From contig JAQISU010000036.1 of NCBI GenBank assembly GCA_029339505.1, positions 7,416,501-7,480,500 on the forward strand: a stretch of 64,000 nt of DNA. The letters are read 5' to 3'. A program made the translations under genes and the position numbers. This DNA comes from Unio delphinus (Eukaryota > Mollusca > Bivalvia > Unionida > Unionidae). Of this stretch, positions 61,772 to 64,000 are shown piece after piece (within the stretch, counting starts at the first letter, position 1; each line of letters opens with the position of its first letter). The notes under the pieces were generated by a model, which saw only the letters and a list, made by a program, of their open reading frames with translations, searched no databases and was not told the origin of the DNA.

Positions 61772-61967
61772 TTCGCACTCTGCTTGTCTTTGTAGCTCTT
61801 TTTCTTCTCTATGTAGACCATCACCCCCATACACTCAAAATTATTTTGTTTGAAAATATTTGTTTGTAGGTGATGAAGAAAATGATCTAAGGACTTTTTA
61901 ATACTGTTTTTGTTTTGGAACAGTACTTCAGAATACTTTCTTCCTGTGGATGGTAATTTCTTTGACT
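61772..61967 (-). pseudogene. KDZ-linked exon A (N-terminal, unidentified domain)
   Basis: Acceptor tgtttcattacag, donor gcgaa/gtaagt (strong). Reads SKKLPSTGRKYSEVLFQNKN, SLDHFLHHLQTNIFKQNNFE, CMGVMVYIEKKKSYKDKQSA, ending in phase 2 and completing an Asn codon with exon B. No stop. The in-phase join and shared strand argue that it belongs to the KDZ gene. At least one further 5' exon is expected beyond it. Confidence 0.6.
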
Positions 61968-64000
61968 CTGTAATGAAACAAAAACACTATTAGCATACAT
62001 GATACAGATAATCAAATGTAGGTTCTACTTGCCAGAATGCACTAAAATCCATACCCTCGGTCAAAAGAACTAAAAGTGACTATTTCGATCCAAGTTATAT
62101 ACATGGCAAAATAAACAAGGTATAGATGTTAATTTTTTAATAAAATGTACATAAAGTATAAAGGTATTACTGGGTTGAATGGTGCAAATTATGTTTGCAG
62201 GTTTAGTGCATAATGTGGATGTCATTCACTTTATCTTACTTGTTTCATTCCTGTAGCTGCTTAATATTTAACAATTTTGAAGGTCTGGTTAAATATCTTT
62301 GATATTGTTGCCATTTTGGTTTGTGGCTAACTTTCTTTTATAAAATAACATATTTCCATTTTTGCTACTCATAATATAAATGTGTTCTACTTTGTTATTT
62401 CATATAAACCTCAAAATAATAATTACTTGACATCCAAATGATGTACTTATCGTATGGACACTACAATACATTCTGCTGTTTAAGCTGTATTCCTAAAGTA
62501 GGAGTTGATAAGTGTATAATACATTGGCATCAAACACTACAAAACATAAAATTAACTGCACTATGAAATATTAAACACAATCTTCTGTTCACATTTCACA
62601 TCAACAATGTACATCTCGTTATCATTCTGTTTTGTTCAAAGTTTGGCTTTAAGCTTTGGTGGTTTCTAAACACTTCAACTATAAAGCTGGCAATCTATAT
62701 GCATATTTGGCCAACTATTTGAAGAAGAAAAGCCGTGGATAATGCACAAACCTGGCTCTGGCTCGATAACTCATGCACATCAGGGTAAAAAAACATGCAC
62801 CGCACTATAAGTGAGGCGCGAGTTATCATGGGACCTAGAATAAAAGCAAAACAATAAAAGGTTCAACACAATGACAAGGGAGGGGGGGTTGGCAGAGTGG
62901 AGTGTTGAATACTCACTTTATAATTGTGCTGTGATTAACTGTGAATAAATATCTCTTCATAATGATGTAATGTATTTTTTCCTCATAGAGTAACATTAAT
63001 TTCAGGATAAAGTACAGTACATGTATATTGAGGAGATCATTGAGAACATTATTCCACATGGTTTTCGTTCGCTTAACATATGTACCACTTCACACATTGT
63101 GTACTACGTCACTCATATTTGTGTTGAATTGGATACATTCTAGTTTTCTTGTTTGATCCAAATTAGACTTATTCGAGAAACAATGTCGATCAATTTATAG
63201 ATTTGATTGCGGTAGAAGTAAAATGAAAAACAAAAAACAAGGGTTAATCATTACCAACATGAATTTAATGGGTCTACAAATTTTAAAAAATGTAAATTAG
63301 AACGCAGTAATAAATTCCAGTTGTAATATGCTTGACAAATGCTGTTTATTTCATTCTGTTGCCAACTGTTAGCATTTACCAGATGTTTTCATTGATCGCA
63401 AATTTTATGAGACTGTTTATTTACAGTGTATTGATAACTATTTATCAACAAATTAACCATAACATAATATGTGATATCTTATTAACAACTTGCAACTTTC
63501 ACAATATGGAATCTATCTCTATGGGCATTAATCACCATTTGATGACAAAACGAGATACATATAAAGGTTTAATTTACCAGTTCTTATCGTAATTTTTTCA
63601 TGATCAGCAGAGTACATTATTTGGAGGGGAAATCAGGATCTACACCAGATACAGCATTATAAGTGGGTTTGCAAGTTGTCAGGGAGTGGTATATAACTTG
63701 TCATAAATAATAATACAAATATTGATATATGTATTTCATGAACTAACGTGTGAAAATAAATGTAGGTTCCATTATGGATGTGCTGTTGCATAGTTTATTT
63801 ATCACTGATTGCCCTTTCAACTTGTTTTTGTTGTAATAGAATATATTTTCTTACATTAATATTTAGTTTGGAATATCAACCTGAAACAATAGTTTATGCT
63901 TTGCATGTGATTTATACAAAATCAAATTAAATATTAGTTAACAGGCTCAAGTCCATAAAAATGTATAACGCTTACACAACAGACAAATTTGGTTAAGTGT
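61968..64000. other. Upstream of KDZ exon A; nothing recognised
   Basis: I looked for a first exon with a start codon on the minus strand and could not support one. A short G-run lies at 62880-62888. Confidence 0.4.

Larger units (their letters stand above)
55206..61967 (-). pseudogene. KDZ-family (Kyakuja-Dileera-Zisupton) transposase gene, multi-exon, frame-broken
   Basis: At least six minus-strand exons. The C-terminal part has the diagnostic KDZ series: C-x2-C then ADGTKIG, YHMIPGHEGRKDLACSAY, EEIFYDFSCQLEEYCLNR, FWKNTRFFHYTFYGCSHKC, INTEICEQTNAFLQHIK. KDZ proteins are DDE-type cut-and-paste transposases with Cys clusters; the acidic residues in ADGT, FYDFS and ICEQ are my guess for the catalytic set. 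A SWIM-like C-x-C ... C-x-H lies upstream. The A/B, C/D, E/F and F/G borders join in phase. Single-base frame breaks occur at about 60.17, 60.04, 58.43, 58.29, 56.53, 56.48, 56.25 and 55.67 kb, and a TAA lies in frame near 55.70 kb. Exon A begins at an acceptor, so a 5' exon is missing. Either a decaying element, a domesticated-then-lost gene, or an intact gene obscured by indel errors. Confidence 0.75.

Noticed and set aside
62745..62835. Inverted pair gataactc / gagttatc around gcatgcaccgc
   Set aside because: Only eight paired bases with mismatched flanks; not enough for a terminal inverted repeat or regulatory hairpin.

Overview
This is an AT-rich, intron- and repeat-dense eukaryotic window. 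It looks like an animal genome, and I infer a lophotrochozoan, probably a mollusc. The reasons are a tRNA-derived SINE family, several non-LTR retrotransposon remnants, a multi-exon KDZ-type transposase gene, canonical GT-AG exon borders, and tandem repeats of almost every period. There is no bacterial gene organisation and no intact single-exon gene. I ran no database search; family names rest on recognised motifs.

Layout. 0-9 kb is mostly non-coding: a 35-bp minisatellite, one SINE with perfect target-site duplications, a degenerate ~42-bp array and one exon-like minus-strand ORF. 9.3-17.7 kb is a macro-repeat built from pieces of a non-LTR reverse transcriptase (RT) ORF, three arrays of a 64-bp satellite that appears to have arisen inside that ORF, 36-bp arrays, a minus-strand 147-bp exon present in three copies here, and (TA)n tracts. 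17.5-25.5 kb is close to a continuous run of unrelated tandem arrays (TA, GATA, 18 bp, 49 bp, 34 bp with higher-order structure, 41 bp, another 49 bp). 27.2-28.3 kb holds the fourth and best-preserved copy of the exon, continuing to a stop codon that overlaps AATAAA.

31.8-38.0 kb (+) is a four-exon pseudogene of a secreted protein. Its exons join in perfect phase, but it carries three premature stops and is cut off by a CT/ATC microsatellite. Its first intron holds a SINE and a LINE 3' end. 38.5-40.0 kb is a second minus-strand LINE fragment. 42.1-43.1 kb is a non-autonomous hAT-like element with a terminal hairpin. 51.75-52.56 kb is a foldback element with repeated-motif inverted ends.

55.2-62.0 kb (minus) is a gene of at least six exons for a KDZ (Kyakuja-Dileera-Zisupton) family transposase. 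Most exon borders join in phase, but single-base frame breaks occur, several of them at homopolymers, so it is either decaying or affected by assembly error. The rest of the window is intronic or intergenic sequence in which I see nothing supportable.
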